Below, piece after piece: positions 8,927-17,601 of a stretch of DNA of 51,989 nt (position 1 is the first letter of the stretch; every line of letters begins with the position of its first letter). The DNA is from Pelagibacteraceae bacterium TMED65. GTDB taxonomy: Bacteria > Pseudomonadota > Alphaproteobacteria > TMED127. The notes below the pieces were generated by a model. It did not search any database. It was not told where the DNA came from and saw nothing but the letters and a program-made list of their open reading frames with translations. The position numbers and the translations under genes are program-made. Location of the stretch: NCBI GenBank assembly GCA_002167215.1, contig NHDS01000029.1, positions 1 through 51,989 on the forward strand. Direction: 5' to 3'.

Positions 8927-9318
8927 ACAAATTTATCTAATTTCCTATAAGTATTAAATTTTCTTTGCAAACCTTTTAAATCATTTAAACTTTTGGAATG
9001 TTTATTTTCAAAAATAAAAAAAAACATTTTTTTATTTTTCTTTACATAATCGCATAATTTTTTAAAATCTTTAGGATTACTTGGCAGCATATAAATACTT
9101 GCCATCACAATTATTTCTATTTCCTTTTTTTTTACAATTGAGAAAAGCTCCATCCAACAATTTTTTATATTTTGTTCATTTACTGATAAGTTAAAAATAA
9201 AACCTTTCTGTTCACATAAATTTTTAATTAATAAATTTTGAACATATGTTGGTAAATAAATCCCATTGAATGGTTTTAAAAAAACATATCCTTGGGCATT
9301 TCTTTTTTTAAAATTCAT
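8923..9318 (-). CDS. LIC12192-like sporadic carbohydrate cluster protein, copy A
   Basis: A small protein of 131 residues starting at the ATG at 9318 (an in-frame ATG at 9342 would overlap the upstream gene by 35 bases). The pattern GYVFLKPFNGIYLPTYVQN, then a Cys/Asn region and a WMELFSIV helix, corresponds to the LIC12192-type family found sporadically in surface carbohydrate loci. Its function is unknown. It follows a 2OG-Fe(II) oxygenase with a short overlap, and the same two-gene unit is repeated immediately upstream (10092-11274). The family call is from remembered sequence patterns. Confidence 0.62.
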   Translation of the reverse strand: MNFKKRNAQGYVFLKPFNGIYLPTYVQNLLIKNLCEQKGFIFNLSVNEQNIKNCWMELFSIVKKKEIEIIVMASIYMLPSNPKDFKKLCDYVKKNKKMFFFIFENKHSKSLNDLKGLQRKFNTYRKLDKFV

Positions 9319-10111
9319 TTGGCACTTCAAATTGTACTGCAAATTTTGTAACAGGGCTCAGTTTGAAAGGAATATAAAAATAACCTAATCTCTTTCCAAA
9401 AAGGGATTTTTCTCCATATGTGGAGAAAAAATTTTTAAATCTTGCATTCATAGAAATCCTTGTTTCTTGAGTCAGATTTTTTACATTTCCATGTAAAAGA
9501 TTAGGTGAAAAAAGTAAGAATTGGCCTTTTTTTATTTTAAGAAATTTTTTTTTATTTTTATTATCGTTATAGACGGCTGACATTCCTTTATGCTTATATT
9601 TTTTTAAATTTTGTAAAGTTTGTTTGCTAAATTTTTTGTCAAAAACATACATGGATTTTGTTTTATAAGCGTTAACTAAAGGCACCCATAATACAACTTG
9701 AAACTTGCTTTCACCACTTAAACTATCCGCATGTAACTCTAACTTAGATGTTTCATCTTTGGGCATTTGTATAGAAAAATTTATGTTATTTTGTATAGCA
9801 AGTTCATTACCAACAATATTGTTAATTGTTTGTGAAGCAAGAGAGAAATAAGCTTCTTTAAACCAGCCCTTCGAATTCAAGCTTCTATAAATTTTCAGTC
9901 TTAATTTATTAAGTTCTTTTATGTTTAAGAAACTGTGAAGATTATTAAATAAATAATCTCTTTTTAAATTTTTTTTAATTTTCAAGTGGTTTTTGATTGT
10001 CTTAAATACTTCATTCTCTATTTTTGTAAAATCTTTAACTGACTCTATATCTGAAATAATATACCCATGTTTTACAAAGTTTTGAGATAAGCTATTTTTT
10101 CTTTTTGACAT
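9308..10111 (-). CDS. sporadic carbohydrate cluster 2OG-Fe(II) oxygenase, copy A
   Basis: A 267-residue oxygenase. The iron ligands are visible as H127-x-D129 in LELHADSLSG and H207 in NLLHGNV. R218 (TRISMNARF) sits where the 2-oxoglutarate carboxylate is bound. The closest relative in the window is the product of 10489-11274, with the same block order (NELAIQ...PKD...HxD...LWVPLV...NLLHGNV). This points to tandem duplication of an oxygenase plus small-protein pair. The gene overlaps the neighbours on both sides by 11-20 bases. It likely hydroxylates or oxidises a sugar precursor. Confidence 0.78.
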   Translation of the reverse strand: MSKRKNSLSQNFVKHGYIISDIESVKDFTKIENEVFKTIKNHLKIKKNLKRDYLFNNLHSFLNIKELNKLRLKIYRSLNSKGWFKEAYFSLASQTINNIVGNELAIQNNINFSIQMPKDETSKLELHADSLSGESKFQVVLWVPLVNAYKTKSMYVFDKKFSKQTLQNLKKYKHKGMSAVYNDNKNKKKFLKIKKGQFLLFSPNLLHGNVKNLTQETRISMNARFKNFFSTYGEKSLFGKRLGYFYIPFKLSPVTKFAVQFEVPNEF

Positions 10112-10508
10112 TATATTTCTTTAACTTATTTATAAAAAATACTTTCTTAAGTGAACTGATATCAGAGTTATCCTTTATTTCAATTTCTTCTAAAGCACAA
10201 AACAAACGTATTTTATTTTTTTTTAAGTTTATTAAAATATTTTTTAATTTTGGAAAATTTTTTAACATAAATAAGCTGTATATTATGACAGCCTTATATT
10301 TATTTGTTTTTTCAGATATCAAAGAATTAAAAATTAAAAATGAATTTTTCATTTTGTATTCTGTCGAACTTAGCAACAGATTCATGTTATATCTTTCAGC
10401 ATAATCTCTTATTACAAGATTCTGCACCTTTTGAGGGATAATATTCCCGTCAATTTCCCTGGATGAAATGTAACCCATGCACCAATATTTATTTAATTTT
10501 TGGCTCAT
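10092..10508 (-). CDS. LIC12192-like sporadic carbohydrate cluster protein, copy B
   Basis: A 138-residue protein with the family pattern more clearly kept than in copy A: MGYISSREIDGNIIPQKVQN, then VIRDYAERYNMNLLLSSTEY and NSFLIFNSLI. Its biochemical role is unknown. It overlaps the upstream oxygenase copy B by 20 bases and the downstream oxygenase copy A by 20 bases. This regular overlap in both copies suggests the two products act together. Confidence 0.7.
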   Translation of the reverse strand: MSQKLNKYWCMGYISSREIDGNIIPQKVQNLVIRDYAERYNMNLLLSSTEYKMKNSFLIFNSLISEKTNKYKAVIIYSLFMLKNFPKLKNILINLKKNKIRLFCALEEIEIKDNSDISSLKKVFFINKLKKYNVKKKK

Positions 10509-11274
10509 TGTAATCCATTCCCATTATAGATGCTTGACGCGTGTTTATTGAGGTAAAATATTCACCATATTTTTTAGCGTCATAAGGTGAAAATAAAGAT
10601 TTAAATCTACAATTAAAACTCCATCTACTTGTTTTTTCTTTATTAATTACATTTCCATGTAACAAATTTTGAGAAAAAATTAATCCTTGTCCATATTTTA
10701 CATCTAACCATTTAAGTTTATTTTTTGCATGAGAATAAATTTTTTCTGATGTTTTAAATTTATTAATATTCTTAAAATAAAATTTGTTTTGTTCAGGTGA
10801 AAGAATGAACATTGATTTTGTTTTTTTAACTGAAACAAGAGGTATCCAAAGAACCAGTTCAAAAGGAGAATTTCCTGACCATACATCTGTATGGATAGGC
10901 AATAAAGAAGAATTGTCTTTCGGAAGTTGGATACTTAAATTTACTTTTTTTTGAACTGCGAGTTCATTTCCACAAAATAAATCTATATATTCACGTCCAA
11001 GTAAATAATAGTTTTTAAGAAAATTTTTGTTTTTGTTAAGTTTGTTGTAAATTCTAAGTCTAAAATTGTTGAGATTAGAATTCTTTATAAAATTTTGAGA
11101 GTAATTAAAAAACTTATTTCTTTGTAATTTTTTTTTCAATAGTTTAGAAGATTCTTTGATTATATCACTTTTAATTCCTTCAAGAATTTTCTTATTCTTA
11201 ATATCAAAAATATAATATCCTTGTTTTGTAAACTTATTTATAGCTTTTTTTTCTTTGTTAGATAAAATTTCCAT
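10489..11274 (-). CDS. sporadic carbohydrate cluster 2OG-Fe(II) oxygenase, copy B
   Basis: A 261-residue paralog of the oxygenase at 9308-10111. The metal site is H128-x-D130 (LPIHTDVWSG) and H206 (NLLHGNV), with R217 (KTSRWSFNCRF) as the likely 2-oxoglutarate anchor. Conserved blocks include CGNELAVQ, SIQLPKD and LVLWIPLV. All catalytic residues are intact in both copies, so both are probably active on different substrates or positions. The gene sits 2 bases after a methyltransferase. Confidence 0.8.
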   Translation of the reverse strand: MEILSNKEKKAINKFTKQGYYIFDIKNKKILEGIKSDIIKESSKLLKKKLQRNKFFNYSQNFIKNSNLNNFRLRIYNKLNKNKNFLKNYYLLGREYIDLFCGNELAVQKKVNLSIQLPKDNSSLLPIHTDVWSGNSPFELVLWIPLVSVKKTKSMFILSPEQNKFYFKNINKFKTSEKIYSHAKNKLKWLDVKYGQGLIFSQNLLHGNVINKEKTSRWSFNCRFKSLFSPYDAKKYGEYFTSINTRQASIMGMDYNEPKIK

Positions 11275-11276
11275 AT

Positions 11277-11939
11277 TTACTCAAAATATATAAATTCATA
11301 ATCTCCTAAATATTTAAACTTCTTAAATATCCATACCCATTCTTTCTTACTAAAAAAAGCATTAGCAGTTAATGCCCAGCATTGTAGATTGAATAATTCT
11401 TTTGAGTTTCTATAACTTTCAACAACTATAAATTTTTTTTTACCAACTCGTTCAATTTCTTTAAGTGATTTCTCTAAATCGAATATTTTTAAATTATGTA
11501 AACAATTGAATGATATAACTAAATCAAAAAAATTATTTTTGAATTTAAATCTTTTTCTGACATCTCCAAATCGTAAATATTTTCTAACTTCCTTTTTTGA
11601 ATTTTTTAATCCATATTTAGATATGTCGAATCCATAAATTTGTATATTAGGTAATAATTTTTTAATTTCGTATAGTAAAAAACCTTTCCCACATCCTGCA
11701 TCAAGTATTTTAGATTTGTTATTAAGATTATATTCATTAATTATTTTTTTTGCTATTGGAGCTTGAAGACCTCTAATATATTTATACCCACCATATCCAT
11801 AACGTCTTGGACCATCCCAATATTCTTTTTCAAATTTCCTAGCTTTATTCATACAATGTATTTTATTATCTAACATTCTTTCGAGATATTTTCTTTTTGT
11901 TTTTTTATGAAAGGGTGTAAATATCTTTTTTTCAATCAT
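11277..11939 (-). CDS. class I SAM-dependent methyltransferase
   Basis: A methyltransferase of 220 residues with motif I ILDAGCGKGFL (~78-88), the acidic GFDISKYGL segment, and motif IV FDLVISFNCLHNL, all typical of methyltransf_11/25-type domains. An N-terminal stretch (EYWDGPRRYGYGG) precedes the fold and may shape the acceptor site. Its start codon overlaps the E1 beta stop by one base, so the two are coupled. The position between a thiamine-dependent E1 pair and two sugar oxygenases suggests O- or C-methylation of the same unusual sugar. Confidence 0.8.
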   Translation of the reverse strand: MIEKKIFTPFHKKTKRKYLERMLDNKIHCMNKARKFEKEYWDGPRRYGYGGYKYIRGLQAPIAKKIINEYNLNNKSKILDAGCGKGFLLYEIKKLLPNIQIYGFDISKYGLKNSKKEVRKYLRFGDVRKRFKFKNNFFDLVISFNCLHNLKIFDLEKSLKEIERVGKKKFIVVESYRNSKELFNLQCWALTANAFFSKKEWVWIFKKFKYLGDYEFIYFE

Positions 11940-12988
11940 TAAAATGACCCAATAAATTCTTTCGGTTTATCGTGCTCTTTGACATTACGTATTTTGTCTA
12001 AATTAACCTTTTTATTTAAAATCTTACAAATGTTTTGAGCAATTACTTTTTTCGATGGATAATAGTTTTTGGTTAATGAAAAACTAGTAGGCGTTGGTGT
12101 ATTTGGTGTTCCCAACAATATTGGTTTAACTTTAAAATAATTTAAATTCTCCTCTGATATATTTGATATAATTTCTTTTCCCGTAGAAAATGACTTATGA
12201 CACGTATCTATTACAATTAGTTTGCCAGTTTTTTTTACCGATTTAGTTATTGTAGTCATATCTAGCGGACTTATTGATAATAAATCGATGACTTCTGGTG
12301 AAATTTTATTTTTTATAAAAAAATCTTTTAAACCCATAACTTCATGTCTTGAATTTGACATTGTAATAATTGTTAAATCCTTACCTTTTGTGATGATTTT
12401 ACTCTTTCCAATAGGAATATTATATTTTTTTGAAGGCACGTCTCCAGCAAGATCGTAGAGCCACCTATGCTCAAAAAAAATTACAGGGTTTGGATCTTTA
12501 ATGCTAGCCAACAATAAACCTTTTGCGTTATAGGGACTTGAAGGCATAACCACCTTTAGACCAGGTATTTTTGCAAACATAGATTGATAACTTTGGGCGT
12601 GAGTCGGTCCCTGACCCCAGCCTCTACCTATAATTAATCTTATAGTAACCGAGAGGTTTTGTGCTCCTCCAAACATGTAATGCCATTTAGAAAGACTATT
12701 AATTATTTGATCCATAGATAAAAATGAAAAATCGACCCTTTGATGACTTAAAATAACCTTTGATCCTAAATTTGCTAGTCCTATTGCAACTCCAGTCAAC
12801 GCATTTTCAGAAGTTGGAATATCAAATACTCTCTCATTTCCAAATTTCTCTACTAGTCTTTCTGTTGAATAAAACACTCTTCTTGGGTCAGTAACACCCA
12901 AACCAAAACAAACAACCTTTCTATCACTTTTCATTGCTTGATAGATAGCTTCGTTTATTGCTTGATTAAATTTAAGCTTTCTATTCAT
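11939..12988 (-). CDS. thiamine-diphosphate-dependent dehydrogenase E1 beta-like subunit (transketolase pyrimidine domain)
   Basis: A 349-residue protein with the E1-beta architecture: a pyrimidine-binding domain (NQAINEAIYQAM near the start, FDIPTSENALTGVAIGLA, GPTHAQSYQSMFAKIPGL) and a transketolase C-terminal domain (DLTIITMSN, IDLLSISPLD). Together with the adjacent E1 alpha product it should form an alpha2beta2 enzyme that activates a 2-keto donor on thiamine diphosphate. No E2 or E3 partner gene is present in the window, so a complete pyruvate-dehydrogenase-type complex is not encoded here. A role in transferring a two-carbon unit to a keto sugar is a hypothesis. Confidence 0.83.
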   Translation of the reverse strand: MNRKLKFNQAINEAIYQAMKSDRKVVCFGLGVTDPRRVFYSTERLVEKFGNERVFDIPTSENALTGVAIGLANLGSKVILSHQRVDFSFLSMDQIINSLSKWHYMFGGAQNLSVTIRLIIGRGWGQGPTHAQSYQSMFAKIPGLKVVMPSSPYNAKGLLLASIKDPNPVIFFEHRWLYDLAGDVPSKKYNIPIGKSKIITKGKDLTIITMSNSRHEVMGLKDFFIKNKISPEVIDLLSISPLDMTTITKSVKKTGKLIVIDTCHKSFSTGKEIISNISEENLNYFKVKPILLGTPNTPTPTSFSLTKNYYPSKKVIAQNICKILNKKVNLDKIRNVKEHDKPKEFIGSF

Positions 12989-12997
12989 ATTTTCTTA

Positions 12998-13960
12998 CTA
13001 TTTATAAACATGTAATTTATAATCCTCTGGATTTGGAAATTTAGATTTTTCAGCAAAAATAAAAGCTTTTTTAATTTTTGATTTAACTTGAAGGTTTATT
13101 TTATCTATTAATTTTTTATTTACTTTTTTTTTAGATAAAAATTTAGTAATTGAAATAAGTGGATCCCTTTTTTTCCAAAAGTTTATTTCAGTCTTTGGTC
13201 TGTATTTTAAATGGTCATCTTTTAAATGACCGACGTGTTCATATTTTCTATAAGTTAAAAATTCTAAGAATATTGGTTTTTTTTTAGTTGAGACAAATTT
13301 TCTTGCAATTTCTAAAGTTTTTATAACTTTTTTCCAATTATACGTATCAACTCTAATTGTTTTAATACCCAATCCCGATATTCTTTTTGATATGTTTATA
13401 TTTGTAATTTGTCTTTGATTTAGGGGTGTATAAACTGAATAAAAATTATTTTCACAAATAAAAATTGTAGGCAAATTTTTAAGTATAGCAAAATTTAATG
13501 ACTCATAAAAAACACCCGTTTCCACTCCAGCATCTCCAAAAAAAATTAATGATACATTTTTCTTTTTGTATATTTTAAAGTCTAATGCATGGCCAACTCC
13601 AACTGGTATTGAGTTTCCAACTATTGCTGTACTTCCTAAAAAACCACATTTTTTGTCTATGAGGTGCATTGATCCTCCTTTTCCTTTAGAGCAACCAGAT
13701 TTTTTTCCGTATATTTCCGCAATCATTTGATTTAAATTTCCCCCTTTTCCTAAATAGTGGGCGTGTGCTCTATGTGAACTGACAACGACATCATTTTTTT
13801 TAAAACATTCCTCTAAGCAAGCTGAAACCATTTCTTGCCCTACTGACAAGTGAGTTGGACATCTCATTTTCCACTCAGAGTATTTTTTAGCAATTTCCTC
13901 ATCAGTATTTCTTATTAATAAAAATTTTTTATAAATATTTATTATTTTTTTCATTATCAA
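12998..13960 (-). CDS. thiamine-diphosphate-dependent dehydrogenase E1 alpha-like subunit
   Basis: A 320-residue E1 alpha homolog. The thiamine diphosphate motif begins at GDAGVETGVFYESLNF (~142-157) and ends at CENN (~169-172), with the expected spacing. SSHRAHAHYLGKG (~61-73) and GKGGSMHL (~93-100) correspond to the cofactor and donor pocket loops of branched-chain/pyruvate E1 alpha. The beta subunit follows after 9 bases. The location in a polysaccharide operon, with epimerases upstream and methyltransferase and oxygenases downstream, separates it from central metabolism. An ATG two codons downstream is an equally good start. Confidence 0.85.
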   Translation of the reverse strand: MIMKKIINIYKKFLLIRNTDEEIAKKYSEWKMRCPTHLSVGQEMVSACLEECFKKNDVVVSSHRAHAHYLGKGGNLNQMIAEIYGKKSGCSKGKGGSMHLIDKKCGFLGSTAIVGNSIPVGVGHALDFKIYKKKNVSLIFFGDAGVETGVFYESLNFAILKNLPTIFICENNFYSVYTPLNQRQITNINISKRISGLGIKTIRVDTYNWKKVIKTLEIARKFVSTKKKPIFLEFLTYRKYEHVGHLKDDHLKYRPKTEINFWKKRDPLISITKFLSKKKVNKKLIDKINLQVKSKIKKAFIFAEKSKFPNPEDYKLHVYK

Positions 13961-13980
13961 TTTCTTTCTACTATAAATTA

Positions 13981-14961
13981 TTATTTCAAATTTATATTTT
14001 GCATTTTTTTAATGTTAAAATAATTTTCATTGGCTAAGGGATCAGTATACAAATTATCCTCAAACGCTTTTACCAATTCTTTAATCGCATCTTCTACAGT
14101 ATGTTTCATCTTAAAGTTAAGTACATCTCCAATTTTATTTGAACTTATATGATAGGATCTATTATCATCTGTTGGTAAAATTTTTAAACTTATCTTTTTG
14201 CCAATAGTTTTCCTAACTAACTTGGCAATTTCTAATACCTTAAGGTTTTCATAACCCACATTAAAAGTCTCATATTTTATTTTTTTGTAGTCAGCCTTTA
14301 AAACAGTTATATAAGAATCAATCATATCATTGATATTCACATTTGGTCTCAGTTGATCGCCACCAAAGACACTAATTTCTTCTTTGTTAAATGCTAAATT
14401 GGTCAATAAATTTACCACCACGTCAAATCTTTGTCTAATTGAATAACCACAGACCGTCGCAGGTCTTAAAATAGTCCATATCATATCAGAATTTTTATAT
14501 CGCGTTAATATTTCTTCACATCCAACCTTAAACTTTGAATAGTCAGTTAATGGTTTTAATACATGCTCCTCATTAACGTTTTTTTCTTTGCTTAGACCAT
14601 AAACACTTGATGATGAGGCATAAATAAATCTTTTAATCTTTCCTCGAGTACATAATTTAACAAAAGGTTCAAATGAGTCAAAATTAATTGACTTACCTAA
14701 ATCTGGATTTAATTCAAAACTTGGATCGTTTGATATGCAAGCTAAATGAATTACATGATCAATTTCTTTAAGAGATTTTTCCAACAAAGAAATATTTCTT
14801 ATATCGCCCTTGACTAATTCTAAATCTTCATTTTTTTGAAATTGGATGTCGTAAATAAATAAATCAAATATTCTAACTTTATACCCGTCATTAAGTAATT
14901 TTTTTGCTAGCATAGAGCCCACATAACCAGCTCCACCAACTATTAAAATTTTTTCTCTCAT
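13981..14961 (-). CDS. NAD-dependent epimerase/dehydratase (extended SDR)
   Basis: A 326-residue extended SDR: ILIVGGAGYVGSML at the N-terminus, active-site Ser region ASSSSVYG, catalytic pair in DYSKFK, and the substrate-side RPNVNINDM block typical of sugar-nucleotide epimerases. It starts inside the last codons of the upstream nucleotidyltransferase-kinase gene (4-base ATGA-type overlap) and ends about 20 bases before the E1 alpha gene. By context it would act on the nucleotide sugar made by the fused upstream enzyme, perhaps like an HldD-type heptose epimerase, but its sequence looks closer to general UDP/GDP-sugar epimerases. Confidence 0.85.
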   Translation of the reverse strand: MREKILIVGGAGYVGSMLAKKLLNDGYKVRIFDLFIYDIQFQKNEDLELVKGDIRNISLLEKSLKEIDHVIHLACISNDPSFELNPDLGKSINFDSFEPFVKLCTRGKIKRFIYASSSSVYGLSKEKNVNEEHVLKPLTDYSKFKVGCEEILTRYKNSDMIWTILRPATVCGYSIRQRFDVVVNLLTNLAFNKEEISVFGGDQLRPNVNINDMIDSYITVLKADYKKIKYETFNVGYENLKVLEIAKLVRKTIGKKISLKILPTDDNRSYHISSNKIGDVLNFKMKHTVEDAIKELVKAFEDNLYTDPLANENYFNIKKMQNINLK

Positions 14962-16469
14962 ATTTTGAGCATTGTTTCCAATGAATTTAAAACAAGTTCC
15001 TTTTTCATTTTAAAATTATTAGCCTCATGTTTAATACTTTCTGCTGAAAATATAGAACCTAATAATAACGAAATATCCTCATCTATATTTGTCATTAAAC
15101 ACAAAGAAATGATAGGTATCATCGAGTCACCTGCACCTACTTTATCGTTAATTTGATTAGCGAATGCTGGAGCTTTGAAAAATTTATTTTTCTTTTTGTT
15201 AAAAAGCAAAACACCTTTTTTACCTCTAGTAATAAGATAATATTTTGAACTGTTTTTTTTTGATATTTTTTTTACTAATGATTTAATTTCACCAGTTCTA
15301 TCTCTTAGATCATGTCTCAATTCAAGCTCATTCATGCATAACATGTCAGATTTTGCATAGCTTTCTATAGAATGATATCCAATACTAGAAGAATTTAATT
15401 GAACGTTAGTTGATTTAAAACAATTATTTTTTTTAGATAATTCTTTAATAATTTTTTTAGTAAAAAAACCATGACCATAATCAAAAGATAAAATTAAACT
15501 TCTCTTAGGTATTTTTTTTATTGATTTTATCAGTGTTTTTTCAGCGTTATAATCTATAAAGTTATCATTTAACTTATAAATACCGATTATTTTTTTATTA
15601 GAATAATCATCGATATATCTCTCTTTCTCTATAGTTGTGGCACCTCTTTTTAATACATACTTCATAATTATATTTTTTGATAATCTTCGTCTAATAAATG
15701 ACAGGTAATTTTTTTTAACCCCTAAGTAGGTCGAAACGTTTACTTTATTTACAAATTCCGAAATATTGTTTGCTACAGATAATACTCCACCTAAATAAGC
15801 AGAGGATTTCGTTTCTAAAAAATTTAGAACACTTTCTTTTCCGGACTTATTAAGAACATTTAATTTATTATAAATGTCAATTATTGCTTCTCCATAGATA
15901 TAAATATTGTTATTTTTTAGAGATTCTAGGTCATTTATTAGATCTTCTATGTTACTTTTTTTTTTAATTTTTCTAAGATAGTTTAACTGATCGTTATTAA
16001 AGATATATTCTGAATTAATAAGTTTACTTGAACTTGAAGTTTTATTCGACGTAATTAAAAGTTTACCTCCAAATCTTTCAACAGTTTTTTTTTCTAAGTA
16101 AATTTTTTTTGTTCGGTCTTTCCTTAAATCTTTATAATCTGGTCCCTTACAGTAGAAGTGAGGTTTTATTTTTTTAATTACACTTATCGAACTTAGTGAG
16201 TTGCTTTCCAAAACAAAGTCAACATTTTCTAACTTTGACAAAGTGTACAATCGATCTTTAATTGAAAAATACGGCCTACTTGGACCTTTTTTGACATAAC
16301 TGTCTGTAGTCACAGATACAATTAATAAATCAGACTTTTTTTTTACTTCCTCAAAGTGTCTTAAATGTCCATGATGTAATAGGTCAAAAACTCCGTGACT
16401 TAAAGCAACGACTTTTTTTTTAGATTTAAGTTTTCTGATTAAATCGTTAATTTTGATAATTTTAGTCAT
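14958..16469 (-). CDS. bifunctional nucleotidyltransferase-PfkB sugar kinase (HldE-like, domains in reverse order)
   Basis: Two domains in 503 residues. The N-terminal ~150 residues form a cytidylyltransferase-fold domain with SHGVFDLLHHGH (~24-35, containing the HxGH motif). From ~190 on is a PfkB-type carbohydrate kinase with IYIYGEAIIDIY, the AYLGGVLSVANN substrate block and the ATP/anion-hole motif DKVGAGDSM (~450). E. coli HldE, which makes ADP-heptose, carries the same two activities but with the kinase first. The order here is the opposite. With the phosphosugar isomerase across the divergent promoter and adjacent epimerases, the most likely job is to phosphorylate and nucleotidylate a heptose-like sugar. 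Confidence 0.82.
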   Translation of the reverse strand: MTKIIKINDLIRKLKSKKKVVALSHGVFDLLHHGHLRHFEEVKKKSDLLIVSVTTDSYVKKGPSRPYFSIKDRLYTLSKLENVDFVLESNSLSSISVIKKIKPHFYCKGPDYKDLRKDRTKKIYLEKKTVERFGGKLLITSNKTSSSSKLINSEYIFNNDQLNYLRKIKKKSNIEDLINDLESLKNNNIYIYGEAIIDIYNKLNVLNKSGKESVLNFLETKSSAYLGGVLSVANNISEFVNKVNVSTYLGVKKNYLSFIRRRLSKNIIMKYVLKRGATTIEKERYIDDYSNKKIIGIYKLNDNFIDYNAEKTLIKSIKKIPKRSLILSFDYGHGFFTKKIIKELSKKNNCFKSTNVQLNSSSIGYHSIESYAKSDMLCMNELELRHDLRDRTGEIKSLVKKISKKNSSKYYLITRGKKGVLLFNKKKNKFFKAPAFANQINDKVGAGDSMIPIISLCLMTNIDEDISLLLGSIFSAESIKHEANNFKMKKELVLNSLETMLKI

Positions 16470-16471
16470 TG

Positions 16472-17479
16472 TTATTTTAAATATTTAAACCAACTTTTAG
16501 TTGCTTTATTAATTTTACTTTTTGTCCAAACGGGGGCACTTTTCCAATAATTTATATTTTTCAGCAATATTCTCACACCTTTCTCAAATGATATTTTCGG
16601 TTTCCATTTTAATTCTTTTTTTGCTTTAGAAATATCTGCCCAGGTTATATCAGGTTCCCCAGGTCTTTTTTTAATGTTTATTTTTTTATGATTTAGAAGT
16701 TTAACAATCTCATTAACACTTTTGGGTTTTCCAGAGGCAATATTGTAAATTTCATTACTTTTTTTGGACTCAGCTGCTAACAATATAGCATCTATTATAT
16801 CTGAAACATATGTAAAATCTCTAAGCTGTTTCCCATTACCAACAACAGTAAGAGGAAAGTTTTTTAATTTCTGAGACAAAAAAACACCAAAGACAGCACC
16901 ATATGTTCCCGATGTCCTTGATTTTGTACCATAAACATTAAACAATCTTAGAGTTATTGCTTTTAATTTGTAAACATTTGCCCAGTGTGTGACTAATTGT
17001 TCTCCAATATTTTTTGTAAGAGCATAAGGATATTTTACATTAATTTTTTCGTTCTCATTTGTAGGATATTTTTTTGGAACTCCATAACATGTAGATGAAG
17101 CTAAATATACAAATTTTTTAACCTTGTGAATATTTATATTGTTGAGAAGTTTAAAAGTTGAGACCACATTTGAATAAAAGTATTTTTCAGGTTTTTCAAT
17201 TGAAGGCACTATATCAGCTAGGGCTGCCAGATGAAAGATATAGTCTGTTTTAGCTAAAATACTCTTCAGATTTTTTATTTTCAAAATATCTTTTTTTAAA
17301 AATCTTACATTCTTTTTTTTTAAAACCTCTTTTATATTTTCAATTCTACCAGTTGATAAATTATCAATAATTATTATTTTACATTTATGTTTAGACAATC
17401 TTTCTACTAAGTGGCTTCCTATAAAACCAGCCCCACCTGTTATGCATATCGTTTTGTTTTTAAATTTGTTATATTGCAT
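16472..17479 (-). CDS. NAD-dependent epimerase (GalE/WbpP-like extended SDR)
   Basis: A 335-residue SDR with TGGAGFIGSHLVERL, LASSTCYG and a YxxxK pair in YPYALTKNIGEQL; the substrate-binding block TLRLFNVYGTKSR is typical of UDP-hexose 4-epimerases of the WbpP/GalE kind. It is the first gene of the long minus-strand operon, reading away from the divergent region at 17480-17601, and ends 3 bases before the next gene. It probably supplies an epimerised nucleotide sugar; exact specificity is not determined. Confidence 0.87.
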   Translation of the reverse strand: MQYNKFKNKTICITGGAGFIGSHLVERLSKHKCKIIIIDNLSTGRIENIKEVLKKKNVRFLKKDILKIKNLKSILAKTDYIFHLAALADIVPSIEKPEKYFYSNVVSTFKLLNNINIHKVKKFVYLASSTCYGVPKKYPTNENEKINVKYPYALTKNIGEQLVTHWANVYKLKAITLRLFNVYGTKSRTSGTYGAVFGVFLSQKLKNFPLTVVGNGKQLRDFTYVSDIIDAILLAAESKKSNEIYNIASGKPKSVNEIVKLLNHKKINIKKRPGEPDITWADISKAKKELKWKPKISFEKGVRILLKNINYWKSAPVWTKSKINKATKSWFKYLK

Positions 17480-17601
17480 AAAAATTTATAATTTCTTTTG
17501 AATGATTTAGATAAAACTGTTTAATTAACATTGAATTAACGTATTTTTAATATAAATATATATACATATACAAAATAAACTAAATATCAAAGTAAATATC
17601 A
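17480..17601. promoter_or_regulatory. divergent intergenic region, probable promoters for the 17-kb minus operon and the isomerase gene
   Basis: About 120 almost purely A/T bases separate two divergent transcription units, so it must hold both start signals. A TTGAAT (17531-17536) with TATAAA at 17551-17556 on the plus strand is a weak pair with a short 14-base spacer; a TATAAA-like box also exists on the minus strand. No operator or riboswitch was recognised. Confidence 0.35.
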
